From assembly GCA_964475945.1 (NCBI GenBank), contig CAYYYF010000010.1:1-46473 (forward strand): a DNA stretch of 46,473 nucleotides, given 5' to 3'. The position numbers were made by a program, and so were the translations under genes. Below are positions 18,878 through 29,273 of the stretch, piece after piece. The notes beneath the pieces were generated by a model, which was not told where the DNA came from, ran no database searches, and was given only the letters and a program-made list of their open reading frames with translations. This DNA comes from JBBIQH01 sp964475945. Lineage in GTDB: Archaea > Thermoproteota > Nitrososphaeria > Nitrososphaerales > Nitrosocaldaceae. Every line of letters starts with the position of its first letter. Position 1 is the stretch's first letter.

Positions 18878-20260
18878 TTACATCTTTCTCATCCTTGGAT
18901 TTACTATTGCATCCAATGCATTACCTATAAGCACAAATGCCAAGCCTGTTAATGCTATCATTATACCTGGGGGTATTATCCACCACCATAGCCCTCTAGC
19001 AGCAGCACCATACAGGTTAGCATCATGTAGTATCTGACCCCATGTTGGCATCGTAGGATCCCCTAGCCCAAGGAAGCTCAGACCAGCCTCTGTTATTATA
19101 GCACCAGGAACAGAGATTGCTATGCTAGCAAATGCATATGGTAGTAGTTGGGGTAGTATATGCTTAGTTATTATCCTCATACTTGACTGACCCATAAGCA
19201 CTGCTGCCTCTATATATGCTAGGCTCTTTATCTGCAGTGCTATGCTCCTAGATACCTTTGCTATACCTACCCAGCCGAAGATTATGAGGTAGGCAACTAT
19301 AAGTAGTATGCTCTTGCCTACAGATACTGCTAGTAGTATAAGCAATGGGAGTGCTGGTAGTGCATATACAACATCGTTTAACCTCATCATAACCTCATCT
19401 ACCCTATTACCCTTATACCCAGATACTACACCATATACCAACCCTATTATAACTGATATGGATGCAACAGAGATGCCTATGAACAATGCTAGTGGTGCAC
19501 CCCATACTATCCCTATGCTCAGATCCCTTCTAAGCTCATCCGTGCCTAATAACCCATATATCCTGCCCCCAAGGGCTACCTTGCTATCTATAACCTCATC
19601 ATTAGCATTGAATAGGAAGAATGTTATTACTAGTGTATAATTACCCTTGAGCACCCTTCTCTCATCATAACTTGAGAATACTGCTGTTACTGTATCACTC
19701 CTATCTATAGGGAATCTATACCTGCTAAGGTTATTTATCATTGAGTCTTGCACAGCCTTATCTGTAGAGAATAGCATTGATTCATACACCTGCCTATCAG
19801 CATTAGATGGTAATGATATCCTAGCATACTCAATGCTATCATTATCTGGTCTTGTTATACTTGCATGAATCAAGGGAGAGCCTTGGTACCTTAACTTGTA
19901 TGCTATTATTATATCTGTAGGCATTGTATCGTATGAGTAGTTAAAGGTGTATACATGCTTAACCTGCCTTATACTACCATCTACAACTGTAACCTCAGGT
20001 TTATCTAATATTATATGCTCATTCAATCCTGGAGTAAAGAGGTTAACCCAGGCTGGCATGGCATTCCTTGGGTATAGAGACCATGCTGATGGGTTATTCC
20101 ACTCTCTAAGCCTCTCAGGTGTTGTTATGCTTAATGCTATTACTGAGAGTATTATAAGGAAGGTTAGTATTGCTAAACCAGCAAGCCCAACCTTACTCCT
20201 CCTGAACTCATGCCATATACTTGATAATGATAATGATAATGGTGGTGCTATGCTACTCAT
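18878..20260 (-). CDS. ABC transporter permease, OppC/DppC type
   Basis: The C-terminal half is a BPD_transp_1 permease domain (GIVWGAPLALFIGISVASISV, then AGLSFLGLGDPTMPTWG, the OppC-specific loop). An N-terminal helix (GLAGLAILTFLIILSVIALS) is followed by an unusually long, probably extracytoplasmic segment of about 190 residues before helix 2. I start at the ATG at 20260; the frame opens six bases earlier with TTG. It overlaps the OppB-type gene by 8 bases. The family imports peptides, nickel or sugars; substrate unknown. No ATPase or binding-protein gene is in the window. Confidence 0.9.
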   Translation of the reverse strand: MSSIAPPLSLSLSSIWHEFRRSKVGLAGLAILTFLIILSVIALSITTPERLREWNNPSAWSLYPRNAMPAWVNLFTPGLNEHIILDKPEVTVVDGSIRQVKHVYTFNYSYDTMPTDIIIAYKLRYQGSPLIHASITRPDNDSIEYARISLPSNADRQVYESMLFSTDKAVQDSMINNLSRYRFPIDRSDTVTAVFSSYDERRVLKGNYTLVITFFLFNANDEVIDSKVALGGRIYGLLGTDELRRDLSIGIVWGAPLALFIGISVASISVIIGLVYGVVSGYKGNRVDEVMMRLNDVVYALPALPLLILLAVSVGKSILLIVAYLIIFGWVGIAKVSRSIALQIKSLAYIEAAVLMGQSSMRIITKHILPQLLPYAFASIAISVPGAIITEAGLSFLGLGDPTMPTWGQILHDANLYGAAARGLWWWIIPPGIMIALTGLAFVLIGNALDAIVNPRMRKM

Positions 20261-21308
20261 ACCCAACCCTTACCCTTGGATCAAAGTAGCCATAGAGTAT
20301 ATCTGCTATGAATATGCTTACAAGGAATACAAGTGTTGTTATGTATGTTAGCCCTACTATCACAGGCAGATCTAGAACGTTGATTGCATCAAAGTACAGC
20401 TTCCCTATCCCAGGCCAATCGAATACAGCCTCTGATATTATTGCCCCTCCTATGGATGCTGAGAGTGAGAGCGAGAGTATGGTTACTATTGGTGGTGCAG
20501 CATTCCTTACTGCATGTGAGTATAGTATCCTCCTCTCAGGTATACCTACTGCCCTCTTTGCTATTATAAAGTCTTCATTGAGTATCCCTAGGAGCAGATT
20601 CCTTACTATATAGCTCCATGAACCAAAGCTTATGAGTATTATAGTGATTAAGGGTAGGAGCATGTGATATAGCAAGGCTAGAGGGTAAGAGGGATCGCTT
20701 GAAGGGATTATAGGTGTTGCTCTAGCAGGGAATATCTTCAGTGTAAATGCAAAGAAGAGTATCATAAGCATACCTGTCCACCATAGAGGGAAGCTGCTAC
20801 TTATCACAGCAAATGCAGAGTTTATCTTATCTACTACAGATCCATGCCTACTTGCAGCATATGCCCCTATAAGTATACCTATTACAGCAACTATAACCGT
20901 TGAGGTTGTGAATAAGAGCACAGTCCTTGGGAGCCTCTCCATTATTATATCAACAACCTTTGTAGAGCCTGACTCGCTTATAAGGAAGTATGATCTGCCT
21001 AAATCAAATGCAAGTATCCTAAGTACTGTGAACCATAGCCTCTTTGGTGAGTACCATGGCTCATCTAGCCCAAGTGCATGTATCCTAGCATCTATCTGCT
21101 CTTTTATGTAAGCATCCAACTCCTTAGGATCCAATCTGGATGCAAGTGTACTGTTGTTAAGCACCTCCTGCCTAACATCCTTCTCTATTGAGAGTTTAAG
21201 TATGTTATCCATGCTAGGGCCTAAGAGCACAATGGTTATGAATACTGTAAAGAAGAGTATTATGAATATATTTACTCCTCGCTTTATAACAAAGCTACCA
21301 AAACCCAT
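20253..21308 (-). CDS. ABC transporter permease, OppB/DppB type
   Basis: The 351-residue protein has an N-terminal helix (FIILFFTVFITIVLLG), a periplasm-side segment of about 90 residues, and a BPD_transp_1 domain with VLLFTTSTVIVAVIGILIGA, FPLWWTGMLMILFF and the OppB-type ending WPGIGKLYFDAINVLDLPVIVG. It forms a heterodimer with the OppC-type partner, whose start it overlaps. It follows tfuA by 32 bases; an ATAAATTTAAGG stretch in that gap may be a separate promoter. The pair lacks its ATP-binding and substrate-binding genes here. Confidence 0.9.
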   Translation of the reverse strand: MGFGSFVIKRGVNIFIILFFTVFITIVLLGPSMDNILKLSIEKDVRQEVLNNSTLASRLDPKELDAYIKEQIDARIHALGLDEPWYSPKRLWFTVLRILAFDLGRSYFLISESGSTKVVDIIMERLPRTVLLFTTSTVIVAVIGILIGAYAASRHGSVVDKINSAFAVISSSFPLWWTGMLMILFFAFTLKIFPARATPIIPSSDPSYPLALLYHMLLPLITIILISFGSWSYIVRNLLLGILNEDFIIAKRAVGIPERRILYSHAVRNAAPPIVTILSLSLSASIGGAIISEAVFDWPGIGKLYFDAINVLDLPVIVGLTYITTLVFLVSIFIADILYGYFDPRVRVGYE

Positions 21309-21340
21309 TCATAATTATTCCTTGAACCTTAAATTTATCT

Positions 21341-21994
21341 TTATAGGCTCTTAATATACTTTAATAGCCTTATGCTATCCTCCTCCTTTAGGCTCCTTCT
21401 CTTATGCCTTACATACTCTTGCAATGCATCCAACTCCTCATCACTTACTATGCCTCTAGCCCTCTCTATCATGTTATCATAACTCCTGTATGGGAAGTAT
21501 ATGCTCTTTGCTATCCTTATCAGTTTACTCTTACTCTCTTTGTTTATAATAGAGTCCTTATATGCATGGTACAGTGTATACCTTATATCTATCATAGCCT
21601 CAGAGTGTAGTGTGTAATCATGCTCAGAGAAGGTTACAGCAACCTCATCATCATCCTCTAATACCCTGTTTTTATATAATCTGAATATCTTCCCTATGCC
21701 TATCATACCATACCTCTCAAGCTCTACTGCCCTTAATGCACCTATACTTGCTGCACCTACAACCTTTATACCTCTCTGCAGTGCAGTGTAAACCTCTATT
21801 GGGGTAGGGGGGTAATCTTGCAGGAATACGCCATCTATCAAACCTATAACTATACCATTACTATCCTTGTTGCTGTTAATAATATTATAGAGGTCTCCCT
21901 TCCTTGCTGGGGGTCTATACTCAGCATCTAGTATACTTAATACCTTATCCCTCTTAAGGCTTGGGCCAAGGAATACTATTACCTTATCTGCCAT
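21341..21994 (-). CDS. tfuA: TfuA-like protein, YcaO partner
   Basis: The 217 residues match the TfuA-like core: VIVFLGPSL at the start, then AEYRPPARKGDL, IGLIDGVFLQDYPPTPIEVYTAL and VVGAASIGALRAVEL. TfuA proteins accompany YcaO enzymes. In methanogens the pair installs thioglycine in methyl-coenzyme M reductase, and in some bacteria it thioamidates peptides; TfuA is thought to help deliver sulfur. The gene overlaps ycaO by 11 bases, so the two are co-translated. The organism shows no Mcr here, so the target must be something else. Confidence 0.9.
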   Translation of the reverse strand: MADKVIVFLGPSLKRDKVLSILDAEYRPPARKGDLYNIINSNKDSNGIVIGLIDGVFLQDYPPTPIEVYTALQRGIKVVGAASIGALRAVELERYGMIGIGKIFRLYKNRVLEDDDEVAVTFSEHDYTLHSEAMIDIRYTLYHAYKDSIINKESKSKLIRIAKSIYFPYRSYDNMIERARGIVSDEELDALQEYVRHKRRSLKEEDSIRLLKYIKSL

Positions 21995-23306
21995 ATGCTC
22001 TCATACCTCTATACCCAACAACGCTCTTGCTTACCTTGAAGGTCTCTAACCCAGGGACTATAACCCTTACAACAGGTACCTTTATGCTACTATCTGTTAG
22101 GTTAGCAACTATAACCCTATCAAGGTTAGAGGCCTTTAACCTCTCAAGTATGAACTCTATATCATCTAGCACATCATCATGCTCATAACTTGGTATACTT
22201 TTGTAATCTACTCTCTTGCTAGAATGCATGAACTGCCATGCCTTATTCTCTGCTGTATTACCCATATCATAGTTCATCCTCCTAAGATCATCCCTTGCGC
22301 CCTGTATGTTTGCTGCTCTAGTCTGTGATACCTCTGTTATTGCTCTTATTAAGGCTACATCCTTGTTGGGGTGCGTGCCATGACCCTCAGCAAGGTAACC
22401 ATAGTCATGTGTTACCCACTGTATACTTGTTGCTATGAAGGTTGGTATACCAATATCGGAGGTTATATCCTTCACCAGTAATGGTATGCCCTCTTGCTCA
22501 AACCTAGATATTAGGAATCTAGCGTAAGGATTCTCAACACTTGCAAGATCAACCTCTGGGTATACGTTAGGATCATCTACATACTCTTGGTCTATATCCT
22601 TAACCTTTATACCGTATGAGTTAAGCCTTGCTATTATACCCTTAAGCCTATGGTATGCTAGAACACTTGATCTCAGCTCTGCTATACTTACAGCATCCCT
22701 CTCTACAACCTCGCATAATGCTTGCAGTATTGCCTCTTCTACAACATTACCTGCTGCTAACCCATTGGTATGGGAGTATAGGAATGGGTTAACCTTTCCA
22801 TTCCTTGCTATAAGATCATACCTTGTAAGCACAAGCCCTGCAGGCACATATACACTATCCTTCTTCATTATCTCATAACACTCTATGAAATCCATACGCA
22901 TGTAATCACTGTAGTTAACACTTACTGCCTCAACAACATCATCCACATGGAGTATATGCTCCTTACCATATCTCTTTACCATCTCATACATGCTACCCTC
23001 TACCATGATACCCTTAAAGTTACTTGCCAGTGCTGAGTAACGCTCAATACTCTCCATAAGTGCACTTGCCTTTGCATGTGCCTTTGTAGGACCCTTGCCA
23101 CTGTATACCCATATGTTATCTATGCTACCTGGGAGCACTACAGAGTAGTTTGGTATCCTTAACACATCAAGATGTGTTATATCCGCTATCCTTGTAACCC
23201 CTATCCTCCATGCTACAGAAAGGGCATTCTTAAGTGTATCCCTTACATGGACAACCTTCGGTATATCATCTATATACTTATGGCTATTAAGCTCTAATCT
23301 AAGCAT
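21984..23306 (-). CDS. ycaO: YcaO-domain ATP-dependent cyclodehydratase or thioamidase
   Basis: YcaO enzymes use ATP to activate a peptide backbone amide by phosphorylation. From the ATG at 23306 (TTG at 23309 is also in frame) it has 440 residues. The ATP-site motifs are SALMESIERYSA (about 80-92) and EAILQALCEVVERDA (about 190), with later TEVSQTRAANIQG. The C-terminus ends RGMRAYGR without the PxPxP tail of azoline-forming enzymes. Together with the overlapping tfuA this favours thioamide formation. The upstream neighbour is a 62-residue zinc-finger gene; no obvious RiPP precursor was seen. Confidence 0.9.
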   Translation of the reverse strand: MLRLELNSHKYIDDIPKVVHVRDTLKNALSVAWRIGVTRIADITHLDVLRIPNYSVVLPGSIDNIWVYSGKGPTKAHAKASALMESIERYSALASNFKGIMVEGSMYEMVKRYGKEHILHVDDVVEAVSVNYSDYMRMDFIECYEIMKKDSVYVPAGLVLTRYDLIARNGKVNPFLYSHTNGLAAGNVVEEAILQALCEVVERDAVSIAELRSSVLAYHRLKGIIARLNSYGIKVKDIDQEYVDDPNVYPEVDLASVENPYARFLISRFEQEGIPLLVKDITSDIGIPTFIATSIQWVTHDYGYLAEGHGTHPNKDVALIRAITEVSQTRAANIQGARDDLRRMNYDMGNTAENKAWQFMHSSKRVDYKSIPSYEHDDVLDDIEFILERLKASNLDRVIVANLTDSSIKVPVVRVIVPGLETFKVSKSVVGYRGMRAYGR

Positions 23307-23353
23307 CAATGAATTGCACTCATAATATTATTTATTTATTTATTATACTATGG

Positions 23354-23528
23354 TTATTTATTATATGGATGGTATCTGCTTAGATGGGCCCTTAACTCAT
23401 TCATGTTATCAAAGTATGTATTGCACTCAAAGCAGTAATATCTCTCATTAGAATGCGTAACCTGTATATGCTGCATCAACTCCTCTACCTTGCTGAACCT
23501 CTTATTGCATTTATTGCATACATGCCTC

Positions 23529-23542
<14 letters not shown>
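23354..23542 (-). CDS. Two-finger C2H2 zinc-finger protein, 62 aa
   Basis: Two classical fingers are visible: CNKCNKRFSKVEELMQHIQVTH, given here as CxxC, 12 residues, HxxxxH, and CFECNTYFDNMNELRAHL with SRYH. Both keep the Phe/Tyr and Leu core residues of eukaryote-like C2H2 fingers. I use the ATG at 23542; a TTG six codons earlier is also open. Its start lies 14 bases inside the end of the DUF255 gene, so it is likely expressed from the same transcript. ycaO follows after 47 AT-rich bases. It may bind nucleic acid; a role as a YcaO substrate is only a speculation from position. Confidence 0.82.
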
Positions 23543-25598
<2,056 letters not shown>

Positions 25599-25716
25599 TG
25601 CATAAGATAAAGGGTAATCATATTTGTATTTTGCAGCTTATAAAAGTATATTGATCGTATTTATGTATATGTATTAACCACATTAATTATTTAAGCATCC
25701 TATATTTTATTAATAT

Positions 25717-26020
25717 ATGGAGCTAATAGAGGGAGAAGGCATAATCTATACCTCAAAAAAAAAATAACCGTGATAGTAAGAGATGCTCCCATGTAATAAT
25801 GTACAATATGCTCTTAGCAGTAAGAGATAGTAAGTACGATCCCATAACCTATCTAATGTACTCTTCAAAGGTTGATACACGTACATTCTACAAATACATG
25901 AAGATACTTGTAAGTAAAGGGTTTGTTGATGTTAAGGAGATAGGAAGAAGTGAGACTCTAACAATAACGGATAAAGGTTTAAGGTATATACAGTTATTCC
26001 AGGAACTTGAGTCCATGTAA
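25717..26020 (+). pseudogene. Winged-helix regulator gene split at a 10-A run
   Basis: The 3' part (25799-26020, 73 codons) encodes an archaeal winged helix: YLMYSSKVDTRTFYKYMKILVSKGFVDV, then ETLTITDKGLRYIQLF. An upstream ATG at 25717, with a TTATTTAAG box about 26 bases before it, opens MELIEGEGIIYTS and then reaches ten A residues (25755-25764) and a stop. With one A fewer, the two parts join into one protein of about 100 residues with no further stop. So this is a frameshift at the run, a sequencing error, or slippage-dependent expression. The 3' part could also start alone at 25799. Confidence 0.62.
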
Positions 26021-26076
26021 CTAATCTTTTATCTTTTTTATTCTTATTTTATTCTTATTTTATTTTATTCTTATTT
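26021..26076 (+). terminator. T-rich terminator region after the winged-helix gene
   Basis: Right after the stop are several runs of four to seven T interrupted by ATTC. This is the form of archaeal intrinsic terminators, which need oligo-T but no hairpin. It separates two convergent genes. Confidence 0.5.
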
Positions 26077-26241
26077 TTAATAGGTTATCTCTGAGCTTGG
26101 TCTTAAACCTCTCTTCCACCTCTCCTTGCCACACCTTGTGCACCTGTATAGCCTCCTCTTGTATGTTGCAATCTCAGGCTCAACAACTACCTCATGCTTT
26201 GTACGCATCATACACCTATCACAGAACCTATACTCACTCAT
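26077..26241 (-). CDS. Small zinc-ribbon protein, 54 aa
   Basis: The ATG at 26241 opens MSEYRFCDRCMMRTKHEVV and, after a short loop, LYRCTRCGKERWKRGLRP. The two CxxC pairs (7-10 and 34-37) form a zinc ribbon with a basic C-terminus, like small archaeal nucleic-acid-binding or ribosome-associated proteins. It reads on the opposite strand of an open 5' extension of the downstream aminotransferase frame. The ordered zinc motif makes this strand the coding one. The family is not identified. Confidence 0.75.
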   Translation of the reverse strand: MSEYRFCDRCMMRTKHEVVVEPEIATYKRRLYRCTRCGKERWKRGLRPSSEITY

Positions 26242-26291
26242 ACATATTAAATTATATCGTTAATTATTTAAAATTAAATTATGAGCAAAGA

Positions 26292-27680
26292 ATGAAATAT
26301 AGTAGGGATATTACTACTAGCATGCAAAGCAGTAGGTTAAACTCCCTTATAGTCAAGTATGTAAAGATCTATGAGGCTAAGACCAAGAGGTCAAAGATGC
26401 TATTTGAACAAGCATCAAGACTTCTACCATCTGGAACAAGCCATAACATAAGGTACTTTGAGCCTTACCCATTCTTTACACGCATGGCAGCAGGGAAGTT
26501 CATATACGATGTTGATGGTAATGCCTATACAGACTACTGGATGGGGCACTGGAGCCTTATACTTGGGCATGCACCAAAGGTTATAGTCGATACCCTTAAG
26601 GATAGGATACTTGAGGGTACACTCTTTGGTACAGTGAATGAACATGCGCTAAGGCTTGCTTTACTCATAAACAGGCTAATGCCAAGGGCTGAGATGATGA
26701 GGTTCTGTAGCACAGGCTCAGAGGCTACCATGTATGCAATAAGGCTTGCAAGGGCATACACTGGGAAGAGGGTAATAGCAAAGATAGAGGGCGGTTGGCA
26801 TGGGTTCAACTCGGACCTTAACTATGCAGTAAACTACCCATTCAATGGGTATGAGGGTAAAGGTTTTGCATCTGATGATTATGTGGTAGCATTACCATTC
26901 AACGATGTAGAGGGCTCATTGAGCATACTAAGCAAGGTTGAGGATCTTGCAGGGGTAATAGTTGAGCCATTGCTTGGTGGTGCTGGATGCATACCTGCTA
27001 GTAAAGATTACCTTTATGCACTGCAAGAGTATGCTAGGAGTAGGGATGCATTATTCATACTTGATGAGGTAGTTACAGGCTTTAGGTTATCACTGCATGG
27101 GGCACAGGGTATCTATGGGCTTGAGCCTGATATATTCACGCTAGGAAAGATAGTTGGTGGAGGTATGCCTATAGGTGTTGTATGTGCATTAAAGGAGATA
27201 ATGAGTCTAGCAGATATAAGGGGTAAGGATAAAAACTCTATAGTTAGCATAGGTGGAGGTACATTCTCAGAGAACCCATTGAGCATGGCGGCAGGGTATA
27301 CCATGCTCGAGTATCTATCAAGGAATGTGCATATATACGATAGGTTGAGTATGCTTGGTGATTATATAAGGAGTGGTGTGGATAAGGTTATGAATGAGAA
27401 TGGTGTAAGGGTTAAGACAACTGGCATGGGCTCTCTATTCCTAACACATATCTTAAGTAAGGGTGTAGATGATGTTACAAGTGCTAGGGATGCAGCGTTA
27501 TGCGATACTGCAATGCAGAGGCTATACCACTTTGCCTTACTCTCTATGTATGATATCTTCTTCCTACCCAACAAACTTGGTGCATTAAGCATGGAGCATG
27601 ATAGTGTTGATGCTACTAGGCTTATAGATGCATCTGAGCATATAGCAAGGGATATTAGAGATGCTGAGGAGCAAGAATAA
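26292..27680 (+). CDS. Class III aminotransferase, glutamate-1-semialdehyde aminomutase-like
   Basis: From the ATG at 26292 it has 462 residues; the longer open frame overlaps the zinc-ribbon gene and is rejected. PLP-fold features are the GSEATM phosphate-binding region (142-147), GGWHGFNSDL, the PLP-interacting LDEVVTGFR (257-265) and the Schiff-base lysine in FTLGKIVGGGMPIG (Lys286). The closest type is the aminomutase HemL, but GGWHG replaces the usual GxYHG and about 40 N-terminal residues are extra. It may therefore be a paralogue with another amino-acid substrate. No haem gene neighbours it. Confidence 0.8.
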   Translation: MKYSRDITTSMQSSRLNSLIVKYVKIYEAKTKRSKMLFEQASRLLPSGTSHNIRYFEPYPFFTRMAAGKFIYDVDGNAYTDYWMGHWSLILGHAPKVIVDTLKDRILEGTLFGTVNEHALRLALLINRLMPRAEMMRFCSTGSEATMYAIRLARAYTGKRVIAKIEGGWHGFNSDLNYAVNYPFNGYEGKGFASDDYVVALPFNDVEGSLSILSKVEDLAGVIVEPLLGGAGCIPASKDYLYALQEYARSRDALFILDEVVTGFRLSLHGAQGIYGLEPDIFTLGKIVGGGMPIGVVCALKEIMSLADIRGKDKNSIVSIGGGTFSENPLSMAAGYTMLEYLSRNVHIYDRLSMLGDYIRSGVDKVMNENGVRVKTTGMGSLFLTHILSKGVDDVTSARDAALCDTAMQRLYHFALLSMYDIFFLPNKLGALSMEHDSVDATRLIDASEHIARDIRDAEEQE

Positions 27681-27711
27681 ATAAAAATAGAATATTTTAT
27701 GAAAATTAATG

Positions 27712-27948
27712 TTAATCAGAGATCTCTGTAAGGTAATCACTAACTCTTCTTACAAGCATGAGTGTTACTACACGCATGATAAACCCTGCTATAGCACCAA
27801 GCAGTATGCTACCTGTTATGCTATAGATTGCATATATTGTTATCGCTACAGGTAGTGCTAGGAATAAGGCTAGCAGGGTGCTTACCCATACACATCTAAA
27901 GAGTATGCTAGGATCAACCTTCCCCTTCTGCCTAACTATTGACCTCAT
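27712..27948 (-). CDS. Small membrane protein, two predicted helices
   Basis: The 78 residues hold two hydrophobic helices (VSTLLALFLALPVAITIYAIY and ILLGAIAGFIMRVVTLML), with a basic N-terminus (MRSIVRQKGK) and a short C-terminal tail. No family is recognised. It lies 15 bases downstream of the CBS-domain gene on the same strand, so it is probably co-transcribed with it and under the same operator at 28463. Confidence 0.6.
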   Translation of the reverse strand: MRSIVRQKGKVDPSILFRCVWVSTLLALFLALPVAITIYAIYSITGSILLGAIAGFIMRVVTLMLVRRVSDYLTEISD

Positions 27949-27963
27949 ACTACAAAAATAAAG

Positions 27964-28422
27964 TTATAGTATTGTCTTCTCCAACTCCTTGAATCTTGAC
28001 ATTGCCCTTAGTATCTCATCACTCCTCTCCCTCTCCCTGTATAATACTCTAGCAAGATCGGTTGATGTTATTATCCCTATAACCCTATCATTTTCTACTA
28101 TAGGCAATCTTCTTATACCATTCTCATACATAACCCTTACTGCAGCAGCAAGTGTAGCCTCTGGGCCTACGCTTATCAATGGTGTGCTCATTATCTCCCC
28201 GACCTGGGTTGCAGATGCATTCTTGCCCTCGGCAACAAGCCTCCTTACTATATCACGCTCCGTTATTATACCTACTGGCTTGCCATCATCAACAACAACC
28301 AGACTACCCCTAGCCCTCTCCTTCATTATACTTGCAGCATACATAACATTAAGCCCCTTCTCAACAACATCCACTGGGGCCTCACTCATAACCTCTGTAA
28401 CCCTCTTCATCAATATGCTCAT
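27964..28422 (-). CDS. Two-CBS-domain protein
   Basis: The protein consists of a tandem CBS pair. The first reads VTEVMSEAPVDVV, then GSLVVVDDGKPVGIITERDIVRRL; the second reads GEIMSTPLISVGPEATLAAAVRVM, then IRRLPIVENDRVIGIITSTDLARVL. A C-terminal helix follows. Such pairs bind adenosine nucleotides and act as regulators or sensors. I place the start at the ATG at 28422 (MSILMKRV), because GTATTATATCTTTAAG lies about 26 bases upstream on this strand; the open frame goes on to 28470. A palindrome at 28463-28480 lies just beyond that TATA box. Confidence 0.88.
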   Translation of the reverse strand: MSILMKRVTEVMSEAPVDVVEKGLNVMYAASIMKERARGSLVVVDDGKPVGIITERDIVRRLVAEGKNASATQVGEIMSTPLISVGPEATLAAAVRVMYENGIRRLPIVENDRVIGIITSTDLARVLYRERERSDEILRAMSRFKELEKTIL

Positions 28423-28462
28423 AAGTAATATTACTGCTCTTAAAGATATAATACTTTGTATA

Positions 28463-28480
28463 ATTCTCACTTATGAGAAT
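28463..28480. promoter_or_regulatory. Candidate operator ATTCTCA-N4-TGAGAAT (copy 1)
   Basis: Perfect 7-base arms flank CTTA. The centre lies about 23 bases from the TATA centre of the CBS gene (minus strand). The same arms with a different spacer occur at 36081-36098 at nearly the same distance from another TATA box. The binding protein is unknown. Confidence 0.6.
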
Positions 28481-28541
28481 AACAATTTCTTGCATTAGGT
28501 TTATTAACCTTGCATATATATACCTTTTATACTTGGGTTCA

Positions 28542-29246
28542 GTGATAAGGGAGGATGAGGTATACAAGCAGGTTAAGGCTAGGGTAGAGAATACCATAAG
28601 GTTTGGGCCACAGTTAGAGACGCCATTCAAGTCAGCAGAGAGGTTCCTAAGGAGGCATGTTAATGAGAAGTTAAAGATGGCAGTGCTTATAGCAGATATA
28701 GCAGGCTCAACCAAGCTTAGCCTAGAGTTGCCTAGTAGAGTATTAGCATCTATAATACAGGTATTCTCACAGGAGATGACCATGCTTGTTACAACACATA
28801 ATGGCTACGTGTTAAAGTACATAGGAGATGCAGTGCTCTCCTTCTTCCCTGCTGAGTATAATCCAACTATAGCATGTAACACTGCAGTAAGGTGTGCAGT
28901 AAATATGATAAATATATTAAGTAATGCAATAAACCCAGTTATAATAGACTCTGGTTACCCAAGGATACATGCCAAGGTTGGTGTAGACTTTGGGCAGAAT
29001 CTAGTAGTCATGTATGGCAAGGGTATAGACTCATATGTAGATATAATAGGTCCTGCTGTAAGCATGGCATCAAAGATAGCATCTATAGCAGGGGCTGATC
29101 AGTTGATCATAGGACAGGATGCTTACCTTATGTTAGATAAGGATCTGCAGAGAATGTTTGTTGAGTTTAATGTTAGTGCCTATAGATGGAACTTCATAGA
29201 CCCTGTAACAATGGATGTATACAAGTTATACATGTACAATGGCTAG
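28542..29246 (+). CDS. Class III adenylate/guanylate cyclase domain protein
   Basis: The catalytic domain is recognised by VLIADIAGSTKLS (metal Asp52), NGYVLKYIGDAVLSFF and VGVDFGQNLVVMYGK, followed by VSMASKIASIAGADQLIIG. A short helical N-terminal part precedes it, and there is no membrane or sensor domain. I take the GTG at 28542 as the start (234 residues). The ATG at 28473 is also open, but lies inside the palindromic operator and would add a hydrophobic, non-conserved stretch. Such enzymes make cAMP or a related signal from NTP; the substrate is not certain. Divergent from the CBS gene. Confidence 0.8.
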   Translation: MIREDEVYKQVKARVENTIRFGPQLETPFKSAERFLRRHVNEKLKMAVLIADIAGSTKLSLELPSRVLASIIQVFSQEMTMLVTTHNGYVLKYIGDAVLSFFPAEYNPTIACNTAVRCAVNMINILSNAINPVIIDSGYPRIHAKVGVDFGQNLVVMYGKGIDSYVDIIGPAVSMASKIASIAGADQLIIGQDAYLMLDKDLQRMFVEFNVSAYRWNFIDPVTMDVYKLYMYNG

Positions 29247-29273
29247 ATTGATTAATCAACTATTATACAACCA

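Noticed and set aside
26097..26291. 5' extension of the aminotransferase frame by 65 codons
   Set aside because: It reads antisense to a zinc-ribbon gene with two perfect CxxC pairs, and its own translation is not like any aminotransferase start.
28473..28541. ATG at 28473 as the cyclase start
   Set aside because: It lies inside the palindromic operator and adds a hydrophobic stretch not seen in the family; the GTG at 28542 is preferred. Some doubt remains.
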